A stretch of DNA of 46,022 nt, taken from an uncultured Gammaproteobacteria bacterium (lineage in GTDB: Bacteria; Pseudomonadota; Gammaproteobacteria; PS1; Pseudothioglobaceae). The notes under the pieces are model-generated. The model was not told the DNA's origin. It saw only the letters and a list, made by a program, of their open reading frames with translations, and searched no databases. Positions 34,349 to 44,693 of this stretch are shown here, piece after piece; the first letter of the stretch is position 1, and every line of letters starts with the position of its first letter. The translations under genes were made by a program, and so were the position numbers. The DNA is taken from positions 1-46,022 of the forward strand of contig CALCCK010000006.1 of the NCBI GenBank assembly GCA_937899995.1, given 5' to 3'.

Positions 34349-34825
34349 ATGAATAAGATCCTACCAATCGCTGTACTTTTGGCATCAGCCTTAGTGAATG
34401 CTCACGGGCCTTTTCAATCAGGTTTTTTCAATCAAGGATTTAATAATGGCTTCTGGCATGATTTTGATCAACAATTCCAACGATTGGATTATGAAATGAA
34501 TCGCTTTAACTCCCAATCTAAACAATACTTTGATAAAGACAGTAACAGCTACGTGGTGGAAGTAAGGCTTTCAGGCCTAAGTAAAAAGGATATCGATATT
34601 TCAACTCATCAAAATACGTTGGTTATTAAAGGTTCGCGTAATAGTGAAAGAACATCAAATAATCAAAATACTAAATCATCAACTAATTTTTCTCATACAA
34701 TGTCTATCCCGCGTGATGGAGACAAAGACAATATCAGTGCAAACTTTAAAGATGGTGTATTAACGGTGTCTATTCCAAAATTAGACAAACCAAAGCCAAA
34801 AGTACAAAAGATAACCATTAATTAA
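34349..34825 (+). CDS. Small heat-shock protein (Hsp20) with a signal peptide
   Basis: The C-terminal two thirds (about residues 60-158) form an alpha-crystallin domain: YVVEVRLSGLSKKDIDIS, NTLVIKGSRN, and ANFKDGVLTVSIPK, the family signature. The N-terminus MNKILPIAVLLASALVNAHG is a good Sec signal, probably cut after VNA, so the chaperone should be periplasmic. Between the two lies a Phe/Asn/Gly-rich arm (FFNQGFNNGFWHDFDQQF) that could drive oligomerisation. Cytosolic Hsp20 is the rule in bacteria, and exported ones are rare. A TTGGAG ribosome site precedes the ATG. It stands alone, with 68 bases after the SulP gene and a convergent queE ending next to its stop. Confidence 0.9.
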   Translation: MNKILPIAVLLASALVNAHGPFQSGFFNQGFNNGFWHDFDQQFQRLDYEMNRFNSQSKQYFDKDSNSYVVEVRLSGLSKKDIDISTHQNTLVIKGSRNSERTSNNQNTKSSTNFSHTMSIPRDGDKDNISANFKDGVLTVSIPKLDKPKPKVQKITIN

Positions 34826-35461
34826 TTATCTGCCGGGCTCGTCGCCCCAGAGTAATTTATGCATTTGCATTTGCATGCGCACATTCAGTTGTTTGTCTAA
34901 AATCCAGTCAGCCAATTGTGTGGGAGTAACTGCTTCAAACACCGGTGAGAACAGTACGCCGGCTTCCGCTGGATATTGATTCATTGTCTCAACACTCCAA
35001 TCAAAATCTTTTTTAGAACCAATCACAAACTTCAGTTGATCCTTAAGCTTGAGCTTAGCAATATTGTCATATTTGTTGTGCTTGGATTCATTTGATGATG
35101 GGGTTTTAATATCCATCACAATTGACACACCCGGATTGACAGCACCAATATCAATACTACCACTGGTTTCTAATGACACTTGATAATCATCCTTAATCAG
35201 CGCATCTAATAAAACATGGCAATCAATTTGAGCGAGCGGCTCACCACCAGTGACGCAGACATAGTGTGTATTGTATTTTTTAACCTCAGCCAATATCTCA
35301 TCAATACTGAGCATATTATTGCCTTTAAAGGCATATTCAGTATCACAATAGGTGCAACGTAGCGGGCAGCCAGTTAAACGTATAAAAACCGTTGGCAAGC
35401 CTACTTCACGCGCTTCTCCTTGCAGTGAGTAGAATATTTCGTTAATGTTTAAATTGACCAT
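34826..35461 (-). CDS. queE: 7-carboxy-7-deazaguanine synthase
   Basis: This radical SAM enzyme makes the deazaguanine core of queuosine. The cluster motif is C-x3-C-x2-C at Cys32, Cys36 and Cys39 in [10 protein letters not shown], the typical QueE form, preceded by [30 protein letters not shown] binds SAM. I start at ATG 35459-35461, since [16 protein letters not shown] is the family N-terminus; a longer frame would overlap uvrB by 65 bases. The protein has 211 residues. Its start overlaps the uvrB end by 20 bases, so translation is probably coupled. Its product feeds the pathway ending with QueH. Confidence 0.94.
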   Translation of the reverse strand: MVNLNINEIFYSLQGEAREVGLPTVFIRLTGCPLRCTYCDTEYAFKGNNMLSIDEILAEVKKYNTHYVCVTGGEPLAQIDCHVLLDALIKDDYQVSLETSGSIDIGAVNPGVSIVMDIKTPSSNESKHNKYDNIAKLKLKDQLKFVIGSKKDFDWSVETMNQYPAEAGVLFSPVFEAVTPTQLADWILDKQLNVRMQMQMHKLLWGDEPGR

Positions 35462-37433
35462 CTTTGAGTTGTTTAATTTGGTTGCGCACATCCGCTGCTT
35501 TCTCAAATTTTAATTCTTCTGCAAAAGCATACATTTGTTTTTCTAGTGCTTTAATCTCTTTGGCTAATTGCACTGGAGAAAGCTGCCTTTGAATATTTTC
35601 ATTCACCATATTATCATCATTTTCTTGACTGGTAATATCCGTATCTAGAATATTAATAATCGGTTTGACCACACCCTTCGGTGTAATGTTGTGCTTTTTA
35701 TTATAAGCTTCTTGTTTTTCTCGGCGTCTATTGGTTTCATTCATAGCACGCTCCATTGAACCTGTGATTCGATCTGCATACAAAATCGCCCTACCATTCA
35801 CATTACGCGCAGCTCGTCCCATGGTTTGAATTAGTGAGCGTTCAGAACGGAGAAAACCTTCTTTGTCTGCATCTAAAATCGCCACCAAAGACACCTCAGG
35901 AATATCTAGGCCTTCTCGAAGCAAGTTAATACCGACCAGCACATCAAATACACCAAGGCGTAAATCACGAATAATTTCTACACGCTCAACCGTATCAATA
36001 TCAGAATGTAAGTAGCGTACTTTAACACCATGATCATTCAGATAATCACTCAATTGCTCAGACATGCGCTTAGTTAAAGTGGTAACTAATACACGCTCAC
36101 CCACTTCAACACACTTGTGAATTTCACTAAGTAGATCATCCACTTGAGTATCTACAGGACGTACATCAATTTCAGGGTCGAGCAGCCCAGTTGGTCTAAC
36201 CACCTGCTCAGCAATCACATTAGACACCTCTAACTCATAAGCTGCCGGTGTGGCTGACACCAAAATACATTGGTGTGCACGCTCTTCAAATTCTTTAAAT
36301 TTCAATGGTCGATTATCTAACGCACTGGGTAAACGAAATCCATACTCAACCAACGTAGTTTTACGTGCTCGATCACCCTTATACATGCCACCAATTTGGC
36401 TAACCGTTACATGTGACTCATCCAGAATAACCAATGCATTAGCAGGCAGATAATCCATCAAAGTTGGTGGTGCTTCACCAGGCTTTCTGCCAGACAAATA
36501 ACGTGAATAATTTTCAATGCCATTACAATAGCCCAGCTCACGCATCATCTCAATATCCATTTGTACACGCTGAGTTAAACGCTGCTCTTCTACCAATTTA
36601 TTCATTGATAACAATTCTTTACGTCGCACTTTAAGCTCAGCCTTGATATCGTCTAAGGTATTAAGGATTTTAGACTTGGGAGTAACATAGTGCGTTTTCG
36701 GGTAAATAGTAATACGTTGTAAAGATTTAATCTTTTCACCCGTTAAAGGGTCAAACCAATAAATCGCTTCAATCTCATCGTCAAACATTTCAATACGGAT
36801 GGCCTGCTCTTCAGAATCCGCCGGGAAGATATCAATCACCTCACCCTTGACTCTAAAATGCCCTCGCATCAAGGTGACATCATTACGTGTATATTGCATT
36901 TGTGATAAGCGCGAGAGTATTTCTCGCTGATTGGTCACCTCACCTACACTTAAATGCAATAGCATTTTCATGTAACTGTCTGGGTCACCTAAACCATAAA
37001 TCGCCGAAACACTGGCAATAATAATAACGTCATCTCGTTCTAACAAAGCCTTGGTAGCAGATAGCCGCATTTGTTCAATCTGCTCGTTAATCGAGGAATC
37101 TTTTTCAATATAAGTATCACTCGCCGGCACATAGGCTTCTGGCTGGTAATAATCATAATACGATACAAAATATTCCACCGCGTTATTAGGGAAGAATTCT
37201 TTCATCTCACTGTACAGTTGCGCTGCTAATGTCTTGTTAGGCGCCATAATCAAACTGGCACGCTTGGTCTGTTTAATCACATTGGCCAAGGTAAACGTCT
37301 TACCCGATCCTGTCACACCAAGCAGTGTTTGAAACTTCTCGCCCGCATTCACACCATCCACTAAAGTCTTAATAGCTTTTGGTTGATCTCCAGATGGAGA
37401 AAATTGTGATTCTAGTTGAAATTTTTTACCCAC
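35442..37433 (-). CDS. uvrB: UvrABC excinuclease subunit B
   Basis: UvrB verifies DNA damage and directs incision in nucleotide excision repair. Walker A is GVTGSGKT at 39-46, the damage-probing beta-hairpin region is [15 protein letters not shown], the helicase II motif is DESHVT, and the later helicase motifs include [20 protein letters not shown] and [11 protein letters not shown]-terminal UVR domain ([20 protein letters not shown]) binds UvrC. The 663 residues match the family. The first codon is GTG (37431-37433), and no in-frame ATG precedes it at a sensible place. It is divergent from the aminotransferase with 55 bases between, which must hold both promoters. Confidence 0.97.
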   Translation of the reverse strand: MGKKFQLESQFSPSGDQPKAIKTLVDGVNAGEKFQTLLGVTGSGKTFTLANVIKQTKRASLIMAPNKTLAAQLYSEMKEFFPNNAVEYFVSYYDYYQPEAYVPASDTYIEKDSSINEQIEQMRLSATKALLERDDVIIIASVSAIYGLGDPDSYMKMLLHLSVGEVTNQREILSRLSQMQYTRNDVTLMRGHFRVKGEVIDIFPADSEEQAIRIEMFDDEIEAIYWFDPLTGEKIKSLQRITIYPKTHYVTPKSKILNTLDDIKAELKVRRKELLSMNKLVEEQRLTQRVQMDIEMMRELGYCNGIENYSRYLSGRKPGEAPPTLMDYLPANALVILDESHVTVSQIGGMYKGDRARKTTLVEYGFRLPSALDNRPLKFKEFEERAHQCILVSATPAAYELEVSNVIAEQVVRPTGLLDPEIDVRPVDTQVDDLLSEIHKCVEVGERVLVTTLTKRMSEQLSDYLNDHGVKVRYLHSDIDTVERVEIIRDLRLGVFDVLVGINLLREGLDIPEVSLVAILDADKEGFLRSERSLIQTMGRAARNVNGRAILYADRITGSMERAMNETNRRREKQEAYNKKHNITPKGVVKPIINILDTDITSQENDDNMVNENIQRQLSPVQLAKEIKALEKQMYAFAEELKFEKAADVRNQIKQLKDGQFKH

Positions 37434-37488
37434 TACGTGTGATTTTTCATTAACATAAAACCTTCGATTTTAAACAATTTAAAAGACA

Positions 37489-38661
37489 ATGACAATTCTT
37501 TCGGTTCGGGTTAGAAAAGTAAAACCTTCAGCCACACTTGCTGTTAATGCAAAAGCCAATGAACTCAAAGCTCAGGGCATTCAAATTGTACCAATGGGAT
37601 CAGGTGAGCCTGACTTTGATACACCAGTAAATATCCAACAAGCAGGCATTGATGCCATTAAAAACGGGCAAACGCGTTACACTGCCGTTGATGGTACGCC
37701 AGATCTTAAAAATGCCATTATCGATAAATTTAAACGTGAGAATGATCTGGACTACTCTACTACCGAAGTCATGGTTTCATCTGGCGGTAAGCAGGTATTT
37801 TACAACCTCTGCCAGGCAATACTAGACGATGGTGATGAGGTGATTATTCCAGCGCCCTACTGGGTCAGTTACCCTGACATGGTGATTTTGGCTGCTGCCA
37901 CACCGGTGATTGTAGAAACCGGACTAGAACAAGATTTTAAAATCACCCCAGAGCAACTAGAGTCCAGTATTAATAACAACACCAAGTTGTTTGTCATGAA
38001 TAGCCCATCCAACCCAACTGGTGCTGTTTACACAAAAGACGAATTACTAGCGCTGGCCAATGTACTAAAAAATCATCCTCATGTTTTGATTATCACCGAT
38101 GATATCTACGAGCATATCCGCTGGGGAAATGATGACTTTATTAACATTGTTATGGCTGATACTTCACTTAAAGGTCGCACTATCATCCTTAATGGTGTTT
38201 CCAAAGGTTATGCAATGACAGGCTGGCGTATTGGCTATGGCGCAGGTCCAGAAATCATCATCAAAGCCATGAAAAAAATTCAAGGACAATCAACCTCCAA
38301 CCCTTGTTCTATCGCCCAAGCAGCAGCATTAGAAGCATTAAATGGCGATCAGAGTATTATTGGCACCATGGTGACTGCGTTCGAAGAACGTCATGAATAT
38401 ATCGTTAATGCATTAAATGCCATTGATGGTGTTGAATGCCCAAGATCACAAGGTGCGTTTTATTCCTTCCCAAGAGTTGAAGGTCTGATTAAACGTTTAG
38501 GACTCAAAGACGATGTTGAGTTTTCCACTTATTGCTTAGAAAAACTTAATATTGCCTTAGTGCCAGGCTCTGCTTTTGGTGCGCCTGGTTATGTACGTTT
38601 CTCATTTGCCACGAGTATGGATAACATCAAACAAGCCGTTACGAGGCTTGCTAACGCTTAA
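37489..38661 (+). CDS. Aspartate/aromatic-type aminotransferase (class I, Ib)
   Basis: This PLP enzyme transfers amino groups, most likely with aspartate and 2-oxoglutarate. Motifs are RYTAVDGTPDLKNAI, the SGGKQVFYNL cofactor loop, NSPSNPTGAVY (171-181) with the PLP-contacting Asn, DDIYEHI, and the Schiff-base Lys239 in NGVSKGYAMTGWRIGYG. It belongs to the subgroup Ib (AspB/AatA of Bacillus and rhizobia), which can also serve as prephenate aminotransferase in aromatic synthesis. Because aroE and aroC are in the window, that second role is possible but unproved. Its 390 residues are full length. It diverges from uvrB. Confidence 0.88.
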   Translation: MTILSVRVRKVKPSATLAVNAKANELKAQGIQIVPMGSGEPDFDTPVNIQQAGIDAIKNGQTRYTAVDGTPDLKNAIIDKFKRENDLDYSTTEVMVSSGGKQVFYNLCQAILDDGDEVIIPAPYWVSYPDMVILAAATPVIVETGLEQDFKITPEQLESSINNNTKLFVMNSPSNPTGAVYTKDELLALANVLKNHPHVLIITDDIYEHIRWGNDDFINIVMADTSLKGRTIILNGVSKGYAMTGWRIGYGAGPEIIIKAMKKIQGQSTSNPCSIAQAAALEALNGDQSIIGTMVTAFEERHEYIVNALNAIDGVECPRSQGAFYSFPRVEGLIKRLGLKDDVEFSTYCLEKLNIALVPGSAFGAPGYVRFSFATSMDNIKQAVTRLANA

Positions 38662-38682
38662 AGTAGTCTCAACACTAAGTTG

Positions 38683-38700
38683 TGCTTTAAAGCTAAAGCA
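38683..38700. repeat. Perfect inverted repeat after the aminotransferase gene
   Basis: TGCTTTA-AAGC-TAAAGCA is a 7-bp perfect stem with a 4-base loop, 22 bases past the stop. No T-run follows on either strand, so it may stabilise a 3' end but is not a classic terminator. The remaining intergenic bases to 38849 show nothing else convincing. Confidence 0.4.
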
Positions 38701-38849
38701 TAAGACGCTTCTTTCACTCTCGCCCTCAGCGCTGAGTAGTTGCTATTATAGATATTTTTATTAATAATAAAGCTCTTTTTGAGCAATAAAAAAATCCTAA
38801 ATCACGCTACTTTAATGGATAGTATGATATCCAGTTTATTGGAAGAGGT

Positions 38850-41021
38850 TCATCGCCTGCCTTTAATTTTTTTAGACTTTTTTACAGAAATACGGTGATG
38901 AAAGTCATTATTATTTTTTTGTGAACGTTGTAATTTTGGTGTATTGCCTGCTCTAAAGTAAGGCACTAAACACTCCTCTCCATTGCCTATTAAATCACTA
39001 CGCCCCATTTGTTTTAACGCCTTTCGCAATACATCCCAGTTTTTAGGATCATGGTAGCGTAAAAAGGCTTTATGTAATTTGCGTTGTTGTCCACTACGCG
39101 GGGTTTTTACCGCTTCTGATTGTCGAGTAATTTTCTTCAGTGGATTTAATTCAGTGTGGTACATAGCAGAGGCAATTGCTAACGGTGTCGGGATGAAGGC
39201 TTGCACTTGATCAGGCTTGAAGTGATTTTGTTTTAACCAAAGCGCTAGATTTAGCATGTCCTCATCACTAGTTCCTGGGTGAGAGGAAATAAAATAAGGG
39301 ATTAAATATTGCTCTTTGCCTGCCTGCTTAGAATAACGATCAAACAGTTTTTTAAATTGATGATAAGAGCCAATACCTGGCTTCATCATTTTTGACAAAG
39401 TATCTTCTTCAGTATGTTCGGGTGCAATTTTTAAACGTCCACCCACATGATGGGTAACCAATTCTTTAATGTATTCCGGATCCCGTACAGCCAAGTCATA
39501 GCGCAAGCCTGAAGCAATAAAAATATGCTTAATACCTTTTAGATTGCGCGCACGTCGGTACAATTTAGTTAGTGGCTTATGGTCTGTTCCTAGATTTGGG
39601 CAAATACCAGGATAGACACAAGAAAGTCGGCGACAAGCGGTTTCTATTTTAGGGTCTTTGCATTGCAGGCGATACATATTAGCCGTTGGACCGCCAAGGT
39701 CAGAAATATTGCCTTTAAAATCTTCATCTGTATCGCGGATGGTTTCAATCTCACGAATCACAGAGTCTTCAGAACGGCTTTGAATAATGCGCCCTTCATG
39801 CTCAGTAATAGAGCAAAAAGTACAGCCACCAAAACAGCCGCGCATAATATTAATTGAAAAACGAATCATGTCAAAGGCAGGAATTTTCAGCTTGCCGTAA
39901 GCAGGATGCGGTTTACGTGTATAAGGCAATTCAAATACGCTATCAAATTCCTCCATTGACAAAGGGATCGGCGGCGGATTTAACCAGACATCGCGCTCAC
40001 CATGACGCTGCACTAAGGCGCGTGCATTGCCCGGATTTGTTTCTAGATGAAAGACACGTGATGTATGCGCATATAAATAGCGATCTTTTACCACCTGTTC
40101 AAAAGAAGGCAGGCGGATAACCGTACTTTCTCGTTTTAACCCTTTAGTGCGATGGTCAAAATCGATAACCTGAACTGCCCCCTGATTGGGATCAATTTTA
40201 CTAGTCTTAGTCTGGTTATTCTTATCGCCACAACCCTGCTTATCCTTGGCAGACGTGTCTGCATAAGGATCCGTTTGTGGATGGACCAAACTCTTATCGG
40301 CATCAATTTCACTTGAATCTAAAAGCGTCCAGCCTTCAGGAATTCCTTGGCGCATAAAAGCCGTACCACGAATATCGGTGATTTGCTTAATATCTTCACC
40401 CGCTGCAACCCGATGCGCAACCTCAACGACAGCGCGCTCAGCATTGCCAAAAAGCAGTAAATCTGCTTTGGAGTCAGGCAAAATAGAGCGGCGAATAGTT
40501 TGCGACCAGTGATCATATTGCGCAATACGCCTTAAGCTGGCTTCAATACCACCAATAATAACAGGAATGCCTTTGTAGGCCTCCTTGGCACGCTGTGTAT
40601 AAACAGTAGTCGCGCGATCAGGGCGCTTTCCCGCCATAGCGCCTGCAGTATAAGCATCATCAGAACGTGGTCTTTTCTCAGCCGTGTAATGATTCACCAT
40701 AGAATCCATATTGCCTGATGCAACAGCAAAGAATAAACCAGGTTTTCCTAACTGACGAAAGGCATCCGCAGAATGCCAATCAGGCTGAGAAATAATTCCC
40801 ACACGAAACCCTTGAGACTCTAACAACCGGCCAATAATTGCCATACCAAAACTAGAGTGGTCTACATAGGCATCCCCTGTAATGATAATAATATCGCAAC
40901 AGTCCCACTCCAACTCGTCCATTTCTTTACGAGACATAGGTAGCAATGGCGCAGGAACAAGTCCTTTTTTATGAGGCCAAAATTTTGGGTAAGAATTGAG
41001 ATTTTTAGGTGGTAACAACAT
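38850..41021 (-). CDS. YgiQ-family radical SAM protein
   Basis: This 723-residue protein of the UPF0313 family has an N-terminal B12-binding-like alpha/beta domain ([20 protein letters not shown], residues 43-62), a radical SAM domain with Cys396, Cys400 and Cys403 in CFGGCTFC followed by [14 protein letters not shown], and a C-terminal domain ending in a basic tail. The natural substrate of YgiQ proteins is not known to me. The start matches the E. coli protein ([25 protein letters not shown]). A TATAAT on the minus strand (41030-41035) lies only 9 bases before the ATG, which would give a leaderless mRNA if used. Confidence 0.92.
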   Translation of the reverse strand: MLLPPKNLNSYPKFWPHKKGLVPAPLLPMSRKEMDELEWDCCDIIIITGDAYVDHSSFGMAIIGRLLESQGFRVGIISQPDWHSADAFRQLGKPGLFFAVASGNMDSMVNHYTAEKRPRSDDAYTAGAMAGKRPDRATTVYTQRAKEAYKGIPVIIGGIEASLRRIAQYDHWSQTIRRSILPDSKADLLLFGNAERAVVEVAHRVAAGEDIKQITDIRGTAFMRQGIPEGWTLLDSSEIDADKSLVHPQTDPYADTSAKDKQGCGDKNNQTKTSKIDPNQGAVQVIDFDHRTKGLKRESTVIRLPSFEQVVKDRYLYAHTSRVFHLETNPGNARALVQRHGERDVWLNPPPIPLSMEEFDSVFELPYTRKPHPAYGKLKIPAFDMIRFSINIMRGCFGGCTFCSITEHEGRIIQSRSEDSVIREIETIRDTDEDFKGNISDLGGPTANMYRLQCKDPKIETACRRLSCVYPGICPNLGTDHKPLTKLYRRARNLKGIKHIFIASGLRYDLAVRDPEYIKELVTHHVGGRLKIAPEHTEEDTLSKMMKPGIGSYHQFKKLFDRYSKQAGKEQYLIPYFISSHPGTSDEDMLNLALWLKQNHFKPDQVQAFIPTPLAIASAMYHTELNPLKKITRQSEAVKTPRSGQQRKLHKAFLRYHDPKNWDVLRKALKQMGRSDLIGNGEECLVPYFRAGNTPKLQRSQKNNNDFHHRISVKKSKKIKGRR

Positions 41022-41365
41022 GATGTTAAATTATACAGTAACAGATCGATAGTTTAATAATCGTATAATTAAAGAGTCTCAACATTTAATTATCACAAAG
41101 CTAAAAATCGAAAATGCAATGGAATAGTTAAAAATACTCGAACGTAGGTCCCTCGATATTTTACAATCAGACATAAAAAATGAATTTAGCTTTAGAGATA
41201 AGAGGCAAATACTGCATAACTTTATTCATAGTCTTTGACTGTACTCTATATAGAACCCTATAAAAACATACTTCTGATACCGAATTAGATGTAATATCTA
41301 CATAGCAATGTTATATATATTTTCTTAGACAAGCATTATCTGGATTAATCAAAAAAGGTAAGGAT
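41022..41365. other. Intergenic region between ygiQ and pntA
   Basis: These 344 AT-rich bases hold no supportable gene. They contain a minus-strand TATAAT just before ygiQ, a plus-strand promoter candidate at 41235-41264 for pntA, and a short inverted repeat TAGAT/ATCTA near 41286-41300. I see no tRNA, riboswitch or repeat element in the rest. Confidence 0.6.
41235..41264 (+). promoter_or_regulatory. Candidate sigma-70 promoter of pntAB
   Basis: TTGACT (41235-41240) and TATAAA (41259-41264) are 18 bases apart, giving a leader of about 95 bases before pntA. Each hexamer differs from consensus at one base. An AAGGTAAGG ribosome site lies just before the ATG. Confidence 0.55.
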
Positions 41366-42934
41366 ATGAAAATTATAATTCCAAAAGAACGGTATCCTGG
41401 TGAAAAACGAGTTGCTACGTCCCCTTCTATTGTCACTCAATTAATTGACTTAGGTTTTGACGTGTCAATTGAAACGAATGCGGGTGTTGCAGCAAGCTTT
41501 ACTGATATTGAATACCAGTCAGTTGGCGCAAAAATTGTAGATGATGCTAATTTACTTTTTATTGATGCAGATATAGTATTAAAAGTTCGTGCACCAATAT
41601 TAGAAGCAAACAACGGCTTTGATGAAATTTCAGCAATGAAGGCAGGAACAATATTAATTAGTTTTATTTGGCCTGCACAAAATGAGGTGCTATTACAAAG
41701 ATTAGCAGATCAAAAAATTACTGTATTGGCAATGGATGCAGTTCCTCGTATTTCACGTGCACAAAAAATGGACGCCCTAAGCTCAATGGCTAATATTGCT
41801 GGTTATAGAGCAGTCATCGAAGCAGCCAATACTTTTGGACGTTTTTTTACCGGTCAAATTACAGCGGCAGGAAGAATTAAACCTGCCAAAGTGATGGTGA
41901 TTGGTGCTGGTGTTGCAGGATTATCTGCTATAGGCACAGCAAAATCCTTGGGTGCGATTGTTCGTGCTTTCGATACAAGGCTTGAAGTAAAGGATCAAAT
42001 ATTGAGTTTAGATGCAGAATTTCTAGAACTCGATTTTTCAGAAGACTCTAGTGGTGCAGGTGGTTATGCAAAAACCATGAGTAAAGAATTTATCGATGCA
42101 GAAATGGCCTTGTTTGCTGAACAAGCAAAAGATGTTGATATTATTATTACTACTGCACTAATTCCCGGAAAACCTGCGCCTTTATTAATTACAGCTGATA
42201 TGGTAAAGTCCATGAAACAAGGTAGTGTTATTGTAGATTTGGCGGCAGAACAGGGTGGAAATTGCGCACTCACAGAAGCACATGAAATAGTGATACAACA
42301 TGGTGTAACCATCATAGGATACTGCAATCTACCCAGTCGATTAGCCGCACAATCGAGTCAGCTTTATGCATCAAATATATTCCATTTATTAGCCGAGTTA
42401 GTGCCAGATAAAAATGGTCAAATTATAATTAATATGGAAAACGAGGTGATTCGCGCAACTACTGTAGTGAAGGACGGTGTCATCACCTGGTCACCACCTA
42501 TTGCTCCTGCACCTGCTAAAGTAGTCACTAAAAGTCAGCCAAAAAATATGGAAATTATTCCAATGGCAGATAAGGAAGAGTCGGCCTTAAATAGATTCAT
42601 CCGAGACATTACACTTGCTGCACTCGGTGGATGTATTTTATGGGGGTTAGGTTTGATTGCTCCAGCTTCTTTTATGGCACACTTTAGTGTATTCATACTA
42701 GCTTGTTTTGTGGGTTATATGGTGATTTGGAATGTGTCAGCTTCGCTTCATACTCCTTTAATGAGTATAACCAATGCCATTAGTAGTATTATTATTTTAG
42801 GTGCTTTACTTCAAGTGTCGTCATCGATAAATACTATTATGTGGTTGTCTAGTTTTGCTATTTTGATTGCGAGTATTAATATTGTTGGCGGTTTTTCTGT
42901 CACTCATCGTATGCTCAAGATGTTTACGAAATAA
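41366..42934 (+). CDS. pntA: NAD(P) transhydrogenase subunit alpha
   Basis: PntA with PntB couples hydride transfer between NADH and NADP+ to proton flow across the inner membrane, supplying NADPH. The N-terminal domain I starts MKIIIPKERYPGEKRVATSP, and the NAD site is VIGAGVAGLSAIGTAKSLGA (about 173-192) with FDTR at the second strand. QGSVIVDLAAEQGGN and GYCNLPSRLAAQSS follow. The C-terminus carries about four membrane helices (from roughly residue 410), as in the 510-residue E. coli PntA rather than the split PntAA/PntAB form. pntB follows after 14 bases. Confidence 0.96.
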   Translation: MKIIIPKERYPGEKRVATSPSIVTQLIDLGFDVSIETNAGVAASFTDIEYQSVGAKIVDDANLLFIDADIVLKVRAPILEANNGFDEISAMKAGTILISFIWPAQNEVLLQRLADQKITVLAMDAVPRISRAQKMDALSSMANIAGYRAVIEAANTFGRFFTGQITAAGRIKPAKVMVIGAGVAGLSAIGTAKSLGAIVRAFDTRLEVKDQILSLDAEFLELDFSEDSSGAGGYAKTMSKEFIDAEMALFAEQAKDVDIIITTALIPGKPAPLLITADMVKSMKQGSVIVDLAAEQGGNCALTEAHEIVIQHGVTIIGYCNLPSRLAAQSSQLYASNIFHLLAELVPDKNGQIIINMENEVIRATTVVKDGVITWSPPIAPAPAKVVTKSQPKNMEIIPMADKEESALNRFIRDITLAALGGCILWGLGLIAPASFMAHFSVFILACFVGYMVIWNVSASLHTPLMSITNAISSIIILGALLQVSSSINTIMWLSSFAILIASINIVGGFSVTHRMLKMFTK

Positions 42935-42948
42935 TTTAAGGATATTTT

Positions 42949-44343
42949 ATGCCTGAAAATCTTATTACCGCGACTTATCTTGGTGCGGCCATCCTCTTTA
43001 TTCTTGCCTTAGACGGGCTAAGCAGTCATGAAAGTGCACGCAAAGGAATATTGTATGGTATTACAGGAATGCTACTCGCAGTTGCAGCAACAGTATTAAA
43101 CAGTTCAGTCACCAATTATTTAATGATTGTAATAACCATGGCGATTGGTTCGTTGCTAGGCTTGAGCGTTGCTGCACGCGTGCAAATGGTGCAAATGCCT
43201 CAGCTTGTAGCAATATTACATAGCTCGGTTGGTTTGGCAGCTATATTGATTGGATACAGTAATTATATGGATACCAGTATTCACTTTAGTGGTAATGAAA
43301 AAACCATTCATGATATAGAAGTTTATTTAAGCATTTATATTGGTGCTTTGACTTTTTCAGGCTCTATTATTGCTTTTGGTAAACTCAGTGCCATACTTGA
43401 TGGTAAGCCCTTGTTGTTGCCAGGTCGTCATGCTCTAAATTTGCTTTTGTTTACGGCTACCTTGATTTTAGGATGGCTGTTTGTAGCCCCAGCATCACCA
43501 GAAGCAGCCTATATAGCGCTTTACATTATGACCGCTATAGGAATAATTTACGGTATACATATGGTGATCGCAATTGGTGGTGCCGATATGCCAATCGTAA
43601 TCTCAATGTTAAATAGTTATTCTGGTTGGGCTGCTGCTGCAACTGGGTTTATGCTATCCAATGACTTATTAATTATTGTTGGAGCTTTAGTGGGTAGTAG
43701 TGGTGCAATTTTAAGTTATATTATTTGCAATGCAATGAATCGAAACTTTATTAGTGTCATTACAGGTGGATTTGGCACTAAAAAAATATCTAAAAGTAGT
43801 GTTTTAAATAATGACGGGGAAGTTATTAGTATAGATATCACTACTGCTGCAGCATTATTACAACAAGCAAAAAAAGTAATGATTGTTCCGGGTTATGGTA
43901 TGGCAGTAGCACATGCGCAACATGCAGTATCTGGTATTACCCAGCTATTGATGAGTAGAGGAGTAAATGTCCGTTTTGGCATTCATCCAGTTGCAGGTCG
44001 TATGCCAGGTCATATGAATGTCTTATTAGCAGAAGCAAAGATCCCCTATGATGCTGTATTTGAAATGGAAGAGATAAATGATGATTTTGCAAATATTGAT
44101 GTCACTATTGTCATTGGCGCCAATGATACAGTGAATCCTGCCGCATTGGATGACCCTGATAGTCCTATTGCAGGTATGCCAGTACTTGAAGTTTGGCATA
44201 GTAAAACAACGATTGTACTTAAGCGTGGAATGTCAACTGGTTATTCGGGTATTGAGAACCCGTTATTTACTAAAGAAAATACTCGAATGCTATTTGGTGA
44301 TGCTAAAACTAGTATGGATGCACTATTAATTGAGTTATCTTAG
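42949..44343 (+). CDS. pntB: NAD(P) transhydrogenase subunit beta
   Basis: PntB forms the rest of the proton channel and the NADP(H)-binding domain III. About eight or nine membrane helices fill residues 5-260. Domain III begins around residue 300 with VMIVPGYGMAVAHAQHAV and continues FGIHPVAGRMPGHMNVLLAE and VIGANDTVNPAA, all hallmark segments. It ends with LKRGMSTGYSGIENPLF. The 464 residues equal the family norm. A TTAAGG ribosome site lies before the ATG. A transhydrogenase fits the NADPH need of an autotroph. Confidence 0.96.
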   Translation: MPENLITATYLGAAILFILALDGLSSHESARKGILYGITGMLLAVAATVLNSSVTNYLMIVITMAIGSLLGLSVAARVQMVQMPQLVAILHSSVGLAAILIGYSNYMDTSIHFSGNEKTIHDIEVYLSIYIGALTFSGSIIAFGKLSAILDGKPLLLPGRHALNLLLFTATLILGWLFVAPASPEAAYIALYIMTAIGIIYGIHMVIAIGGADMPIVISMLNSYSGWAAAATGFMLSNDLLIIVGALVGSSGAILSYIICNAMNRNFISVITGGFGTKKISKSSVLNNDGEVISIDITTAAALLQQAKKVMIVPGYGMAVAHAQHAVSGITQLLMSRGVNVRFGIHPVAGRMPGHMNVLLAEAKIPYDAVFEMEEINDDFANIDVTIVIGANDTVNPAALDDPDSPIAGMPVLEVWHSKTTIVLKRGMSTGYSGIENPLFTKENTRMLFGDAKTSMDALLIELS

Positions 44344-44441
44344 TTGCGATTTTTTGTAAAAAGTTACTCTCCAAAACCTTATTCCCTATTTATGCCCCCC
44401 TGCCCCGACTTGTGACTGTTTGGGTAAATAAATCAGGATTT

Positions 44442-44465
44442 TTTGAGTACAAATTTGAGTACAAA
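44442..44465. repeat. 12-bp tandem direct repeat near tRNA-Asn
   Basis: TTTGAGTACAAA occurs twice in tandem with no gap (44442-44453 and 44454-44465), about 80 bases from the 3' end of the tRNA-Asn gene. Such paired GTACAAA-type repeats flank tRNA-integrated elements that use tyrosine recombinases, so this may be a leftover arm-site or attachment-site scar. No integrase gene or second tRNA 3' end is seen. Confidence 0.5.
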
Positions 44466-44512
44466 ATAATTTTTACCCCTTAAAAATCATCTCTAATAAT
44501 TGAACAGACATT

Positions 44513-44536
44513 AAAAAACCCGCATCACTGCAGGCT
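44513..44536 (-). terminator. Terminator after tRNA-Asn
   Basis: On the minus strand GCCTGCA pairs with TGCGGGT (two G-T pairs, loop GTGA), followed by a run of T. It starts about 11 bases past the tRNA CCA end and fits termination of the tRNA transcript. Confidence 0.7.
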
Positions 44537-44546
44537 TTTAAGAGTT

Positions 44547-44622
44547 TGGCTCCTCGAGGTGGGCTCGAACCACCGACAAACGGATTAACAGTCCGTTGCT
44601 CTACCAGCTGAGCTATCGAGGA
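44547..44622 (-). tRNA. tRNA-Asn (GTT)
   Basis: The 76-nt minus-strand sequence has acceptor TCCTCGA/TCGAGGA, discriminator G, encoded CCA, anticodon loop CTGTTAA (anticodon GTT) on stem ACGGA/TCCGT, and a T-arm with GTTCGAGC. G34 makes it a substrate for queuosine insertion, matching the queE and queH genes in the window. Confidence 0.97.
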
Positions 44623-44633
44623 ATAATGCTGAA

Positions 44634-44661
44634 ATTATATCGGAATCTAGATTTGAGTCAA
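44634..44661 (-). promoter_or_regulatory. Sigma-70 promoter of tRNA-Asn
   Basis: On the minus strand TTGACT (44656-44661) and a perfect TATAAT (44634-44639) are 16 bases apart, and the mature tRNA begins 11 bases after the -10. Confidence 0.8.
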
Positions 44662-44693
44662 TCTAAAAATCAGATATTTAGTGTTTTATTTAA

